DNA of 64,000 bases from Geothrix edaphica. GTDB lineage: Bacteria; Acidobacteriota; Holophagae; Holophagales; Holophagaceae. Of the stretch, positions 15,684 to 34,464 are shown in pieces. A program made the position numbers and the translations under genes. The DNA is taken from assembly GCF_030268045.1 (NCBI RefSeq), contig NZ_BSDC01000001.1, positions 1 through 64,000 on the forward strand. Direction: 5' to 3'. Positions within the stretch are counted from its first letter, which is position 1, and each line of letters begins with the position of its first letter. The notes beneath the pieces were generated by a model. It saw only the letters and a list, made by a program, of their open reading frames with translations. It made no database searches and had not been told where the DNA came from.

Positions 15684-17054
15684 ATGGCGCAGGTCGTTCG
15701 TGGAGTGATCGGGGCGGGACTGGTGCTGGGCGCGGCGGCCCTGCCGTTGGCGGCCCAGAGCATGGCCCTCCCGGCCGTCGATCCCGTGGGCATCGCCCGC
15801 AGCGGGGCCCAGGTGGCCTACGGCTACAGCCTGGAGGCGGCCACGGCCAATCCGGCGCTGCTGGCCTCGCTGAAGGAGAAGAGCGGCTTCTACCTGACTG
15901 CCGGGATGGAGCTGTCCTCCAGCCAGCAGAGCCTTGAGTCGAACCAGCGGACCTCGTTCAGCTTCGACCGCAACCGCTTCATCGGCGGGTTCGGCCTGGC
16001 CAGGCGCCTGTCGCCCACGCTCACCCTCGGGCTGAAGCTGGATGAGCCGTACCTGCGCCATGGGAGGCTCCTGGATGACGCCCCCAGCCGCTACTTCGGC
16101 GACGGCCTCGACCTGTCCGCCCGCCGCCTGGAAGGGCAGGCGGCCTGGGCCCTCAATCCGAACATGTCCATCGGCCTGGGCCTCGGCCTGGCCCGGCTCG
16201 GCTTCGAATCCAGCAGCGTCATGCGCTTCGGCGTGCCCCTCGATCCCACCCAGCCCGCCTCGGGGACCAACCCCGTGCAGGGTCTGGTGGAGCAGCGGGT
16301 TGCCCAGAGCGGGAACAAGCTCGTCCCGAGCTACTCGCTGGGCTTCCGCTGGGCCCTCAGCCCGCGGTGGACCCTGGGCGCCACGCACCAGTCCGGCCTG
16401 AAGGGCGACCTCGACCTGCACGCGGGGTTCCGCGATGCCAGCCTGGGTGTCTACAACAACGACGGGCTGAGCCAGCCGCTGGCCGGGACGGCGCCCCGCG
16501 CCGCGGCGCTGCTGGGCGCTTCGGTACCCGTGACAGGCGGGGCGGGAACGCTGGAGCTGCCCTCGCAGACGACGGTGGGCATCCGTCACCGAGCCCATCC
16601 CATGGTGACCTGGGAGGCCGACCTGCGCTGGACCTCCGCGGGCCTGCGAGTCCCGGCCCTCGCCCAGGTGGTGACGCCGTCGGGCACGGTGACGGCCCCG
16701 GCGGAGCTGCCCCGCGGCAAGAGCCACCTCGGCGTCAGCGCCTCGGTGGAGGTGGAGCTGGGCAAGTTCTGGACCCTGCGGAGCGGCCTTGCCCTCGACC
16801 AGCGCTCGGTGGAGGATCCCATGACCGAACCCCTGCTGGGCGGTTCGCGGACCGCGGCCTTCTCCATCGGCGCCGGGTACCGCACCTGGGGCGGCGAGCT
16901 GAACTTCGGCTACCAGTTCCGCCAGAGCGAGGACCAGGATACCCGCCGTCTCGACGGGGTCTGGAGTTCCTCCGGCTTCCGCGCCACGGGCACTCGCACG
17001 AGGGTGGAGGGGATGGGACATCTCCTGGCCCTCGGGTACAAGCTGACGTTCTAG
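15684..17054 (+). CDS. FadL-like outer-membrane protein (OmpP1/TodX type)
   Basis: This predicted outer-membrane beta-barrel for hydrophobic compounds is 456 residues long from the ATG at 15684. A GGAGG nine bases before that ATG favours it over the GTG at 15663. A signal peptide ends near LPLAAQS. The mature start ATANPALLASL resembles the NPA motif of FadL-type plugs. Alternating amphipathic strands run throughout, and the chain ends LALGYKLTF, with the terminal Phe expected for BAM recognition. Long-chain fatty acid uptake would fit the acetate/glyoxylate theme nearby. Substrate remains inferred. Confidence 0.75.
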   Translation: MAQVVRGVIGAGLVLGAAALPLAAQSMALPAVDPVGIARSGAQVAYGYSLEAATANPALLASLKEKSGFYLTAGMELSSSQQSLESNQRTSFSFDRNRFIGGFGLARRLSPTLTLGLKLDEPYLRHGRLLDDAPSRYFGDGLDLSARRLEGQAAWALNPNMSIGLGLGLARLGFESSSVMRFGVPLDPTQPASGTNPVQGLVEQRVAQSGNKLVPSYSLGFRWALSPRWTLGATHQSGLKGDLDLHAGFRDASLGVYNNDGLSQPLAGTAPRAAALLGASVPVTGGAGTLELPSQTTVGIRHRAHPMVTWEADLRWTSAGLRVPALAQVVTPSGTVTAPAELPRGKSHLGVSASVEVELGKFWTLRSGLALDQRSVEDPMTEPLLGGSRTAAFSIGAGYRTWGGELNFGYQFRQSEDQDTRRLDGVWSSSGFRATGTRTRVEGMGHLLALGYKLTF

Positions 17055-17056
17055 CC

Positions 17057-17782
17057 ATGCGCTACTTGGGGCCCCACGCCTGCGAAGAGGCCCTGGCCAG
17101 GGGCGAGCTGCACACGGTCTGGATCGCACCCGCGGCCTTCGGGCGGCTGGCGAAGTTTGTGGGTGAAGCCCGGGGCGCGGGCGTGGTCATCCACCGCGAG
17201 CCCATGGACGGCCTGGATCGCCGGGCCCAAGGGCAGCGCCACCAGGGCGTGCTGGGCGAGGGCGGGCCCTTCGCCTATGTGGAGTTCGAGGAAGTCCTCG
17301 CCCGCCTCAAGGCCAAGGGCGACACGGCGCTGGTCCTGGCCCTGGATGGCGTGACCGATCCCCACAACCTGGGCGCCATCCTGCGTTCCGCGGCGGCGGC
17401 CGCGGTGGACGGCGTGATCCTGCCCGAGCGGCGCTCCGCGGCCGTGAACGAGACGGTGGTGCGGGCCAGCGCGGGCACGGCGGGCCGCGTGCCCGTGTGC
17501 CGCGTGGTGAACCTGGGCCGCGCCCTGGACGACCTCAAGGAGGCCGGGGGCTGGATCTATGGCCTGGCGGCCGGCGAGGGCAGCCGCGACTATCTGGAGG
17601 AACCCTTCGACCGCGCCACGGTGCTGGTCATGGGGGCCGAGGGCGAGGGCCTGCACCTCAAGATCCGCGAGCGCTGCGATGGCCTGCTGCACATCCCCAT
17701 GCCCGGCGGCATCGAGAGCCTGAACGTCTCCGCCGCCGCCGCGGTGACGCTCTTCCGGGTCCTGGCCCGGCGGCAACCGTGA
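17057..17782 (+). CDS. rlmB: TrmH-family 23S rRNA 2'-O-methyltransferase (RlmB-like)
   Basis: This SPOUT methyltransferase has 241 residues. A short N-terminal substrate-binding domain (GPHACEEALARGELHTVWIA) is followed by the knotted domain, with ALDGVTDPHNLGAILRSA (motif 1, Asn/Arg), VLVMGAEGEGL (motif 2) and IPMPGGIESLNVSAAAAVTLF (motif 3). It would methylate G2251 of 23S rRNA if it is a true RlmB; other TrmH-type targets cannot be excluded. The ATG is two bases after the porin stop, and the tRNA-tuf operon promoter follows the gene. Confidence 0.9.
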   Translation: MRYLGPHACEEALARGELHTVWIAPAAFGRLAKFVGEARGAGVVIHREPMDGLDRRAQGQRHQGVLGEGGPFAYVEFEEVLARLKAKGDTALVLALDGVTDPHNLGAILRSAAAAAVDGVILPERRSAAVNETVVRASAGTAGRVPVCRVVNLGRALDDLKEAGGWIYGLAAGEGSRDYLEEPFDRATVLVMGAEGEGLHLKIRERCDGLLHIPMPGGIESLNVSAAAAVTLFRVLARRQP

Positions 17783-17802
17783 GCGCCCAGGGAAGTTTCC
17801 CC

Positions 17803-17831
17803 TTGAGGCACCCGGGGACGCGTGATATCTT
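17803..17831 (+). promoter_or_regulatory. Sigma70-type promoter of the tRNA-tuf operon
   Basis: TTGAGG (17803-17808) and TATCTT (17826-17831) are separated by exactly 17 bases, a good housekeeping promoter. It lies 130 bases ahead of tRNA-Tyr. The spacer to the tRNA contains GC-rich inverted segments, possibly processing signals, and no gene. Confidence 0.65.
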
Positions 17832-17962
17832 TCGAGTTCCCTGTCAGGAAAGCCCTGCCTCGCAGCGACCCTGACACGGAGCCCCGACAGGGGTTCCGAG
17901 GGGAGCTTTCCGGGTCTCCCGGGAAGCATTGACAAGCCCCGGGAGGGGCGACGGACAAGCAT

Positions 17963-18049
17963 GCCGAGATGGCCGAGTGGTTAATGGCAGCAGACTGTAA
18001 ATCTGCCACGCATCGCGTTACGGAGGTTCGAATCCTTCTCTCGGCACCA
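17963..18049 (+). tRNA. tRNA-Tyr (GTA)
   Basis: The acceptor stem GCCGAGA pairs with TCTCGGC, and CCA is encoded at 18047-18049. The anticodon GTA is at 17997-17999 within GACTGTAAATC. The long variable arm is as expected for a class II tRNA, and GGTTCGAATCC forms the T arm. Confidence 0.95.
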
Positions 18050-18112
18050 GTCCTCCAGGCTTCCCGCCCTTGCGGGATCCGGGAGCGCTGGATCCCGTAC
18101 TCGGGTTTCCAC

Positions 18113-18189
<77 letters not shown>

Positions 18190-18263
18190 CCCTCCCCGTC
18201 CGCCTCACTTGGGCAGACGGCAAGGCACCCCCGCCGCGTTCCACCACGGCGGGAAGGTTCAAG

Positions 18264-18338
<75 letters not shown>

Positions 18339-18390
18339 CCCTTCGCACTGTTCAACCTTCATTCTCTCTTCCACCTTCCAGGAGGCACCC

Positions 18391-19584
<1,194 letters not shown>

Positions 19585-19614
19585 AGCCAGACCCGCCCGA
19601 TTTAGGAGGTTCCC

Positions 19615-19764
19615 ATGCGCGACATCGTCCACTTGCAGTGCACGGAATGCAAGCGTAAGAACTACAGCACCACCAAGAACAAGAAGACCACCACAGGCAA
19701 GCTTGAATTCAACAAGTTCTGCCGCTTCTGTGGCGGATACAAGATTCACCGCGAGGCCAAGTAG
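19615..19764 (+). CDS. rpmG: 50S ribosomal protein L33 (zinc-binding form)
   Basis: This is a 49-residue protein of the large subunit, near the E site. Two Cys pairs, CTEC and CRFC, identify the C+ zinc-ribbon paralogue. The ribosome binding site TAGGAGGTTCCC precedes the ATG. It sits between tuf and tRNA-Trp, the usual place in bacteria with this operon. Confidence 0.95.
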   Translation: MRDIVHLQCTECKRKNYSTTKNKKTTTGKLEFNKFCRFCGGYKIHREAK

Positions 19765-19816
19765 CCCCGGTCGAAGGGTTCCCGCCCGGCTCCCACCAGA
19801 AGCCGGGCGGTCCCAC

Positions 19817-19892
19817 AGGGGAGTAGCTCAGCTGGTAGAGCAGCGGACTCCAAATCCGCAGGTCGCGGGTTCGAACCCTGTCTCCCCTGCCA
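19817..19892 (+). tRNA. tRNA-Trp (CCA)
   Basis: The acceptor AGGGGAG pairs with CTCCCCT. The anticodon CCA is at 19850-19852 in ACTCCAAAT, GGGTTCGAACCC forms the T arm, and 3' CCA is encoded. It lies between rpmG and secE. Confidence 0.95.
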
Positions 19893-19961
19893 CCTTCCCG
19901 GCCCCGGCGAACCCGCTCGGGGCCAGGTTTTTCTCACCGAATCCTTTCCACGGGGTCCATC

Positions 19962-20156
19962 GTGATCGGCGCCATCAAGCAGCAGGCCAGGGATCTGTTC
20001 GCAGAACTCGACCGGGTGGACTGGCCCAGCAAGGAGAAAGTGCTGACCTCGACCTGGACGGTGGTGATCGTCTCGGTGTTCGTCGGCGTCTACCTGTGGT
20101 CCGTGGACTGGGTCCTCTCCAAGGCCTTTGCGGCCTTGTGGCTGAAGACGCGTTGA
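19962..20156 (+). CDS. secE: Preprotein translocase subunit SecE
   Basis: This is the small essential subunit of the SecYEG channel, in the single-span 64-residue form. The cytoplasmic helix FAELDRVDWPSKEKVLTSTW is the conserved SecE amphipathic motif, followed by one membrane span (VVIVSVFVGVYLWSVDWVL). The start is GTG. The gene is followed 13 bases later by nusG, the invariant secE-nusG pair. Confidence 0.95.
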   Translation: MIGAIKQQARDLFAELDRVDWPSKEKVLTSTWTVVIVSVFVGVYLWSVDWVLSKAFAALWLKTR

Positions 20157-20169
20157 GCCGGAGGCAGCC

Positions 20170-20808
20170 ATGACTGATCTCGTGAGCACTCCCTTGGATA
20201 CGGCAGTCCCGGCGCAGCCGCAGGGCCGCGAACTCAAGTGGTTCATCATCCACACCTACTCGGGCTACGAAGCCAAGGTGATGGAGCACCTCCGCCAGCG
20301 CATCAAGATGGAAGAGCGCGACGAGAACTTCGGGGACATCCAGATCCCCGAGGAGACCTACGAGGAGATGAAGGTCGACGCCAAGTCCGGCAAGAAGGAG
20401 CGCGTCGTCAAGAAGCGCAAGTCGTTCCCCGGCTACCTCCTCGTGCAGATCCAGGTGGAGCGCAAGCCTGGCGGCTCCGTCGAGATGGCCGACGCCGACT
20501 GGCACCTGGTGCGCAACACGCCCAAGGTGACCAGCTTCGTGGGGGCCAACAAGAAGCGGCCCACGCCCCTGACGGACGAGGAAGTCCGCCAGATCATGCA
20601 CCACACCGAAGAGACGCAGGAGAAGCCCAAGCCCAAGTATCACTTCGAGAAGGGCGAGAAGGTCCGCATCATCGACGGCCCCTTCGCCAACTTCGAGGGC
20701 GATGTGGAGGAGATCCACGAGGAGCGCTCCACCATCAAGGTCATGGTCACGGTGTTCGGCCGTTCCACCCCCGTGGAACTGGACTTCATCCAGGTCGAGA
20801 AGAGGTGA
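20170..20808 (+). CDS. nusG: Transcription termination/antitermination factor NusG
   Basis: NusG binds RNA polymerase and couples it to Rho or to the ribosome. The protein is 212 residues. The NGN domain starts after a 20-residue extension with LKWFIIHTYSGYEAKV, then KSFPGYLLVQ and WHLVRNTPKVTSFVG. The C-terminal KOW domain is FEKGEKVRIIDGPFANFEGDVEEI through ELDFIQVEKR. The segment between GDIQIPEE and SFPGYL is Lys-rich and a little longer than in E. coli. Confidence 0.97.
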   Translation: MTDLVSTPLDTAVPAQPQGRELKWFIIHTYSGYEAKVMEHLRQRIKMEERDENFGDIQIPEETYEEMKVDAKSGKKERVVKKRKSFPGYLLVQIQVERKPGGSVEMADADWHLVRNTPKVTSFVGANKKRPTPLTDEEVRQIMHHTEETQEKPKPKYHFEKGEKVRIIDGPFANFEGDVEEIHEERSTIKVMVTVFGRSTPVELDFIQVEKR

Positions 20809-20919
20809 ATGCTGTCCGGGGGACCGCGCTGCGCGCTCTCCATCTGACGCACAGCGCCCCGCGCTGTGCTCCCGCAGACCGGCCGCGGAGATGGAGCCTC
20901 CCCCCGGAGCCCCCGCGCC

Positions 20920-20942
20920 GTTGCCCGGCGCAGCCGGGCAAC
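20920..20942 (+). terminator. Terminator-like hairpin after nusG
   Basis: GTTGCCCGGC (20920-20929) pairs perfectly with GCCGGGCAAC (20933-20942) across a three-base loop and is followed by GGCTTCTTCC, a weak pyrimidine tail. It would end or attenuate the tuf-nusG transcript ahead of rplK. Confidence 0.65.
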
Positions 20943-21111
20943 GGCTTCTTCCATATTTCCTGAGGACTTTCCCCGGTCTTTCAGGTAGACTTTCACGTCC
21001 CGGTCCGTCTGGATCGGGACGTTTTCAACCCGGCTGGGCGATCCCCCGGATCCCCACCCTACAAGGCGGACGTCGCCGGCATGCGCCGGAATCCTCCGCG
21101 GGAGCATCCAC
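20943..21111 (+). promoter_or_regulatory. rplK leader and probable promoter region
   Basis: This is an untranslated stretch between the nusG hairpin and rplK. TAGACT at 20986-20991 is a reasonable -10; no strong -35 is visible 16-18 bases earlier. CCCGGTCC-GTCTG-GATCGGGA around 20999-21020 is an imperfect stem. An L1-binding autoregulatory leader is expected here in many bacteria, but I cannot fold it with confidence. Confidence 0.4.
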
Positions 21112-21543
21112 ATGGCAAAGAAGGTCACCGGCTACATCAAGCTGCAGCTGCCCGCGGGCGAGGCCACCCCGGCTCCTCCCGTCGGCCCCGCGCTGGGCCA
21201 GCACGGCGTCAACATCATGGAGTTCGTGAAGCAGTTCAACGCGAAGTCCGTGAGCGCGGTCGAGAAGGGCACCACCCTGCCCGTCGTCATCACCGTCTAC
21301 GCCGACCGCAGCTTCAGCTTCATCCTCAAGACCCCGCCCGCCGCCGTGCTGATCAAGAAGAAGCTCGGCCTGGACAAGGGCAGCCCCACGCCCAACAAGC
21401 AGAAGGTCGGCAAGATCACCAAGGCCCAGCTCGCCGAGATCGCCAAGGTGAAGATGCCCGACCTCACCGCCGGCAGCCTCGAGGCCGCCGTCCGTTCCAT
21501 CGCCGGCTCCGCGCGCTCCATGGGTGTCGAAGTCGTCGACTGA
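21112..21543 (+). CDS. rplK: 50S ribosomal protein L11
   Basis: This component of the GTPase-associated centre has 143 residues. It binds 23S rRNA helices 43/44 and mediates stringent-response sensing. The N-terminal domain includes the proline-rich [19 protein letters not shown] switch (thiostrepton region). The C-terminal RNA-binding domain runs to [10 protein letters not shown]. It has a normal length and a standard ATG start 7 bases after GGGAG. Confidence 0.97.
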   Translation: MAKKVTGYIKLQLPAGEATPAPPVGPALGQHGVNIMEFVKQFNAKSVSAVEKGTTLPVVITVYADRSFSFILKTPPAAVLIKKKLGLDKGSPTPNKQKVGKITKAQLAEIAKVKMPDLTAGSLEAAVRSIAGSARSMGVEVVD

Positions 21544-21550
21544 TGTTTTT

Positions 21551-21573
21551 CGCACGGGTCCCAAGCCCGTGCG
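21551..21573 (+). promoter_or_regulatory. Perfect hairpin in the unusually long rplK-rplA gap
   Basis: CGCACGGG (21551-21558) and CCCGTGCG (21566-21573) form an 8-base stem with a 7-base loop, preceded by a T run and followed within 30 bases by another T-rich stretch. The rplK-rplA gap is 130 bases, far longer than the few bases usual for these genes, so it may carry a partial terminator or a translational control element for L1. A second stem, GCCGCGCCGTGCGGC, lies about 35 bases further on. Confidence 0.5.
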
Positions 21574-21673
21574 AGCCTCGTTTCAGCGTTTCGTTTTTGT
21601 TGGAGAGCCGCGCCGTGCGGCGATCCCGGCCACCGCGACCGTCATCGCGGGAGATTGTTCGAATGGAGCCAAT

Positions 21674-22363
21674 ATGGCAAAACCTGGAAAGAAGTACCGG
21701 GCTGCCGCGGCCAAGATCGAAGATCGCCCCTATGAGCTGAAAGATGCGCTCACTGTCGTGAAGGACGCGGCCTACGCCAAGTTCGACGAGACGGTCGAAG
21801 TGCACATGCGGCTCGGTGTGGATCCCCGCCACGCGGACCAGATGGTCCGTGGCACCATCGTCCTGCCGCACGGAACGGGCAAGACCATGCGTGTGGCGGT
21901 GATCGCGGGTGGCGAGAAGATCAAGGAAGCGGAAGCGGCGGGCGCCGAGATCGTGGGCGGGGACGAGCTGGTGGAGAAGATCGCCGGCGGATTCCTCGAC
22001 TTCGATGCCCTGGTCGCGACCCCCGACATGATGAAGGGCGTCGGTCGGCTGGGTAAGGTGCTGGGCCCCCGTGGCCTCATGCCCAACCCCAAGACCGGCA
22101 CCGTGACCTTCGATGTGGTCAAGGCCATCAAGGAGATCAAGGCCGGCAAGGTGGAGTACCGCGTCGACAAGACCGGCATCATCCACGCGCCCGTGGGCAA
22201 GCTCTCCTTCGGCGTCGAGAAGCTGGAAGAGAACGCCAAGGCGCTCATCGATGCCGTCCAGAAGGCCAAGCCCGCCACGGCGAAGGGCAAGTACGTGAAG
22301 ACGATGTTCATCGCCTCCACGATGGGCCCCTCGGTCACCCTCAACACCAGTGTTGAGAAGTAG
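21674..22363 (+). CDS. rplA: 50S ribosomal protein L1
   Basis: L1 forms the mobile L1 stalk and represses its own operon by binding mRNA. The protein is 229 residues. The start at 21674 gives [22 protein letters not shown], the normal N terminus. Landmarks are [51 protein letters not shown] and a C-terminal [10 protein letters not shown]. It is followed by rplJ after only ten bases. Confidence 0.97.
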   Translation: MAKPGKKYRAAAAKIEDRPYELKDALTVVKDAAYAKFDETVEVHMRLGVDPRHADQMVRGTIVLPHGTGKTMRVAVIAGGEKIKEAEAAGAEIVGGDELVEKIAGGFLDFDALVATPDMMKGVGRLGKVLGPRGLMPNPKTGTVTFDVVKAIKEIKAGKVEYRVDKTGIIHAPVGKLSFGVEKLEENAKALIDAVQKAKPATAKGKYVKTMFIASTMGPSVTLNTSVEK

Positions 22364-22373
22364 GAGGCCGACC

Positions 22374-22862
22374 ATGGAAAAGAACCAGAAGATCGCCGAA
22401 GTCGCCGTGCTCAAGGAGACCTTCGCGTCCGCCACCTCGGCGGTCGTGATCGAATTCAAGGGTCTCGTGGTCGGGAAGGACACCGCCTTCCGCAAGAGCA
22501 TCCGCGAGAGCAAGGCCCAGTACCGTGTCAGCAAGAACACCCTGCTCCGCCTGGCCGTGAAGGACACCACCTTCGCCGCCCTGGGTGATCACTTCAAGGG
22601 CGCCAGCGCCGTGGCCACCACCAAGGACGACGTCATCGCCCTGGCCAAGGCCGTCAACGGCTTCCTGAAGGACAACCCGGCCGCCACCTTCAAGGCCGGC
22701 ATCATGGATGGCAAGCAGATCGACGCCAAGCAGCTCCAGGTCCTGGCCGAGCTGCCGAGCCGCGACGTGCTGATCGCCAAGCTGCTCTACCTCATGACCT
22801 ATCCCATCTCCGGTCTGGCGGTCGCCCTCGAGGGCATCCGCAAGCAGAAGGCCGGCGAGTAA
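22374..22862 (+). CDS. rplJ: 50S ribosomal protein L10
   Basis: L10 anchors the L7/L12 stalk. The protein is 162 residues from the ATG at 22374, which is preceded by GTAGGAGGCCGACC, a strong binding site. The N-terminal RNA-binding domain includes EFKGLVV and [12 protein letters not shown]. The C-terminal helix that binds L12 dimers ends in [10 protein letters not shown]. The usual L10 leader between rplA and rplJ is absent because the gap is ten bases, so autoregulation must differ from E. coli. Confidence 0.96.
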   Translation: MEKNQKIAEVAVLKETFASATSAVVIEFKGLVVGKDTAFRKSIRESKAQYRVSKNTLLRLAVKDTTFAALGDHFKGASAVATTKDDVIALAKAVNGFLKDNPAATFKAGIMDGKQIDAKQLQVLAELPSRDVLIAKLLYLMTYPISGLAVALEGIRKQKAGE

Positions 22863-22917
22863 GACGCACCCTCAACCCCGAATCCAAAACCATTCATTTG
22901 CATGTAGGAGACCCATC

Positions 22918-23295
<378 letters not shown>

Positions 23296-23313
23296 TCGCC
23301 TTTCCAGCACTAA

Positions 23314-23358
23314 CGCAAAGCGTAGGGTGCCCTGTGCACCTTGCGCTTTGCGGTTTTG
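23314..23358 (+). terminator. rplL-rpoB attenuator-like hairpin
   Basis: CGCAAAGCG (23314-23322) pairs perfectly with CGCTTTGCG (23344-23352). An inner stem, GGTGC/GCACC, continues the hairpin, and GTTTTGT follows. This is the position of the partial terminator that lowers rpoBC transcription relative to the ribosomal proteins in other bacteria. The short T run agrees with partial read-through. Confidence 0.75.
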
Positions 23359-23664
23359 TCTGGACATGGTACGATTATTCCTTCCGCCCGGTCCCTCGGG
23401 CGGTCCCGCCACCTATAAAGGCCCCTGGTTGCGAAACGCCTTCCGCCGCAGCGCCAATCACCTTGCTGGGCCGCTCCCTCCACCGATGGGTGGCGGGGTG
23501 GCCTTCGGTGCATGTGGCTGCGTGATCCGCGTCACCAACCTCTGATCCCTTCCCCGGGGCCGCGGCTCCGGGGCATCGCCGTCTTTGCTCAAGGCCCGCA
23601 GCATCGCCCCATCGCGCCGCGTGCCGTTCATCGAAGGTTCCGCCAACTTCATCTGGAGCGAACC
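23348..23664 (+). promoter_or_regulatory. Untranslated rpoB leader (about 300 bases)
   Basis: No gene is seen here. TTGCGG (23348-23353) and TACGAT (23370-23375), 16 bases apart and overlapping the preceding hairpin, form a possible internal promoter for rpoBC. CCGCCCG facing CGGGCGG at about 23384-23404 makes a further stem. The remainder is GC-rich and unremarkable up to the rpoB binding site ATCTGGAGCG. Confidence 0.4.
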
Positions 23665-28059
<4,395 letters not shown>

Positions 28060-28101
28060 TCTCCTTCCGCTTCCGTTCCCGACGAACCCTGAGAGGTCCC
28101 C

Positions 28102-32325
<4,224 letters not shown>

Positions 32326-32346
32326 CCGCAATCTTCACAGCACCAG

Positions 32347-32375
32347 AAAGGGCGGGAGCGATCCCGCCCTTTTTT
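32347..32375 (+). terminator. Rho-independent terminator after rpoC
   Basis: AAAGGGCGGG (32347-32356) pairs with CCCGCCCTTT (32363-32372) across a six-base loop, and the T run covers 32370-32375. This is the clearest terminator in the window and separates the transcription operon from the polysaccharide locus. Confidence 0.92.
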
Positions 32376-32437
32376 GTGACTGCCAGCATCGTGGCAGCGG
32401 GGCAGTCTCTGCCCGGACTCTGATAATCTGGGACCTT

Positions 32438-33415
32438 ATGCCCACCCCGATTGAAGCTCCGGTCCTGGATCTCAAAGCCAGCCTGAAGAAACCCCTCCAG
32501 TGGGCGGTCGCGGCGGGTCTCCTCACGGCCGTCGTCACGCTCTTCATGCCGAACTACTACCGCTCCGAGGCCCGGCTCCTGCCGGTGGAATCCAAGGGGC
32601 TGGGGGGCGGCCTCGGCGGCCTCGCCACCGCCGCCGCCGCCTTCGGCGTCAGCGTGCCGGGTGGCGAGGGCAACGATGCCAACTTCGTCGACGTCCTGAA
32701 CAGCCGCTGGCTGCGCGAGCAGCTCCTCAACACCGAATTCCAGTACCACGCCCGCTCTTGGCGTTTCGGCGCCGAGCACCTCGTGAAAGGCACCCTCTCG
32801 GACTACCTTGAAGCCAAGAATCTGGATCGGGCGGTTCAGGAACTCAGCAGCGTCCTTTCTGTTTCCCGGGACCTCAAGTCGAAGGTCATCTTCATCGGGG
32901 CCGAAACCAGATCGCCGGATCTCTCCCAACTGGTCGTGCGACGCGCCGGTAAACTCCTTGAGGTCTTCCTCCAGGAGAAGGGCCACACCCGCGGAGGCGC
33001 CAAGGTCGTCTTCGCCGAGGCCCGTCTGGCGGAGGCACGCCGGGAGATGGATGAAGCCGAGGAGGCTCTCCGCCGATTTCTTGAAGGCAACCGGAACTAC
33101 CTGAACAGTGCTGACCCGGCCGTCCGGCTGAAGGGAACTCGCCTCGAGGGTGAGCTTCGTCTTCGCCAACAGCTCGTCACCACCCTGGCCCTCAACCGTG
33201 AGCAGGCTCTCCTCGAAGAGAAGAACGACATTCCCATTCTCAACGTATTGGATCAAGGGAATCTGCCCATCGAGAAGAATCGCCCGGCGCGAAGCCAATT
33301 GGTGGTGGCTCTGGCGTTTCTGGTTGGCCTCGGGAGCTGGGGATTCGAAAACCGTAGGTGGATCAAGGAACGCCTGTCCGAACGATCGGTCGGCAGTCAG
33401 GGAGAACGAGCGTGA
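32438..33415 (+). CDS. Wzz-type polysaccharide chain-length/copolymerase protein
   Basis: This inner-membrane protein has 325 residues, two membrane spans (about 20-36 and 288-304) and a long periplasmic part rich in alpha-helical coiled coil (AEARLAEARREMDEAEEALRRFLEG). The start region EARLLPVESKGLGGGLGGL is typical of the Wzz/GumC domain, and PARSQLVVALAFLVG precedes the second span. There is no C-terminal tyrosine kinase, so it resembles the Wzz (O-antigen) class. It opens the plus-strand arm of the polysaccharide locus. GATAAT at 32422-32427 could be a -10, though very close to the ATG. Confidence 0.8.
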   Translation: MPTPIEAPVLDLKASLKKPLQWAVAAGLLTAVVTLFMPNYYRSEARLLPVESKGLGGGLGGLATAAAAFGVSVPGGEGNDANFVDVLNSRWLREQLLNTEFQYHARSWRFGAEHLVKGTLSDYLEAKNLDRAVQELSSVLSVSRDLKSKVIFIGAETRSPDLSQLVVRRAGKLLEVFLQEKGHTRGGAKVVFAEARLAEARREMDEAEEALRRFLEGNRNYLNSADPAVRLKGTRLEGELRLRQQLVTTLALNREQALLEEKNDIPILNVLDQGNLPIEKNRPARSQLVVALAFLVGLGSWGFENRRWIKERLSERSVGSQGERA

Positions 33416-34461
33416 GAACCATTGCCCTAGTTGGCTGCGGACGGATTTCGAGACGCCATGTGCAGGTGTTGACCCAGATACCCGAATTGCGGCTCGTCGC
33501 GGTGTGTGACCTGGTGGAGGCCCGAGCCCGCGAGACGGCGGAACCCCTGGGGATCCCCCACTACACGGACGCCCTGGAAATGGTGAAACGGGAAAAGCCG
33601 GATGTCGTCAGCATCCTGACCGATTCCGGTTCTCACCCTGATGTGGGCCGCCTGCTGGCCCCCCATGTGCCAGTGGTCGTGGTGGAGAAACCCATGGCGC
33701 TCACCTTGGAGGACGCCGACCGGCTGATCGAAACCTGTGAAACGCATGGAACCCGTCTGTTCGTGGTGAAGCAGAACCGGTTCAATCCGGCCATTCAGCA
33801 GCTGCGCAGGGCCGTCGACCAGGGGCGGTTCGGCAAGATGGTCCTCGGCACTGTTCGCATTCGTTGGTCGAGGGGGCAGGACTACTACGATCAGGCCGCT
33901 TGGCGCGGGACCTGGAAGCTGGATGGCGGCGTCTTCACCAACCAGGCGAGTCACCACATTGATCTGCTCCAGTGGCTCCTGGGGCCCGTAGAGTCGGTAA
34001 AATCCTACATCTCCACCCGCCTGGTGGACATCGAGGCGGAAGACACCGGCGTGGCCGTCCTCAAGTTCACGAGCGGGGCCCTGGGTGTGGTGGAAGCCAC
34101 GACCGCCACGCGCCCCAAGGATCTGGAAGGCAGCATTTCCGTCCTGGGGGAAAAGGGTTCCGTAGTGGTGGGCGGGTTCAGCGTCAATCGGATGGTGACC
34201 TGGAATTTTACAGAACCCTCCCCCGAGGATGACGAGGCCCAGAAGTCCATCACGGATCCTCCGAATGTTTATGGCTTTGGCCACAAGCCCTTCTACGAGG
34301 ACATGCTGACCTGCCTCGAATCCGGGCGGCGATCCATGTTGGACGGGCTGGAAGGTCGCAAGTCACTGGAAATCATCAATGCGCTGTACGAATCGGCTTT
34401 CACGGGCAAGGAGGTCCACCTCCACTACGTGCCCCAGAGTGTGCCGCTCGGACGTGGGTGA
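33412..34461 (+). CDS. wbpB: Gfo/Idh/MocA oxidoreductase, WbpB-like
   Basis: This NAD-dependent sugar-nucleotide dehydrogenase has 349 residues from the GTG at 33412 (overlapping the previous stop). The Rossmann motif is VGCGRISRRHVQV. VVEKPMALTLEDADRLIE carries the catalytic EKP Lys, and GGVFTNQASHHIDLLQWLLG carries the conserved His/Asp. In Pseudomonas WbpB oxidises C3 of UDP-GlcNAc-uronate before transamination. The adjacent WbpA, WbpD and WbpE homologues support this. The GTG start and context make longer forms unlikely. Confidence 0.87.
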   Translation: MRTIALVGCGRISRRHVQVLTQIPELRLVAVCDLVEARARETAEPLGIPHYTDALEMVKREKPDVVSILTDSGSHPDVGRLLAPHVPVVVVEKPMALTLEDADRLIETCETHGTRLFVVKQNRFNPAIQQLRRAVDQGRFGKMVLGTVRIRWSRGQDYYDQAAWRGTWKLDGGVFTNQASHHIDLLQWLLGPVESVKSYISTRLVDIEAEDTGVAVLKFTSGALGVVEATTATRPKDLEGSISVLGEKGSVVVGGFSVNRMVTWNFTEPSPEDDEAQKSITDPPNVYGFGHKPFYEDMLTCLESGRRSMLDGLEGRKSLEIINALYESAFTGKEVHLHYVPQSVPLGRG

Positions 34462-34464
34462 ACC

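Noticed and set aside
33150-33509. Alternative plus-strand frame overlapping the Wzz-like and WbpB-like genes
   Set aside because: It is out of frame with both convincing genes and has no family features.
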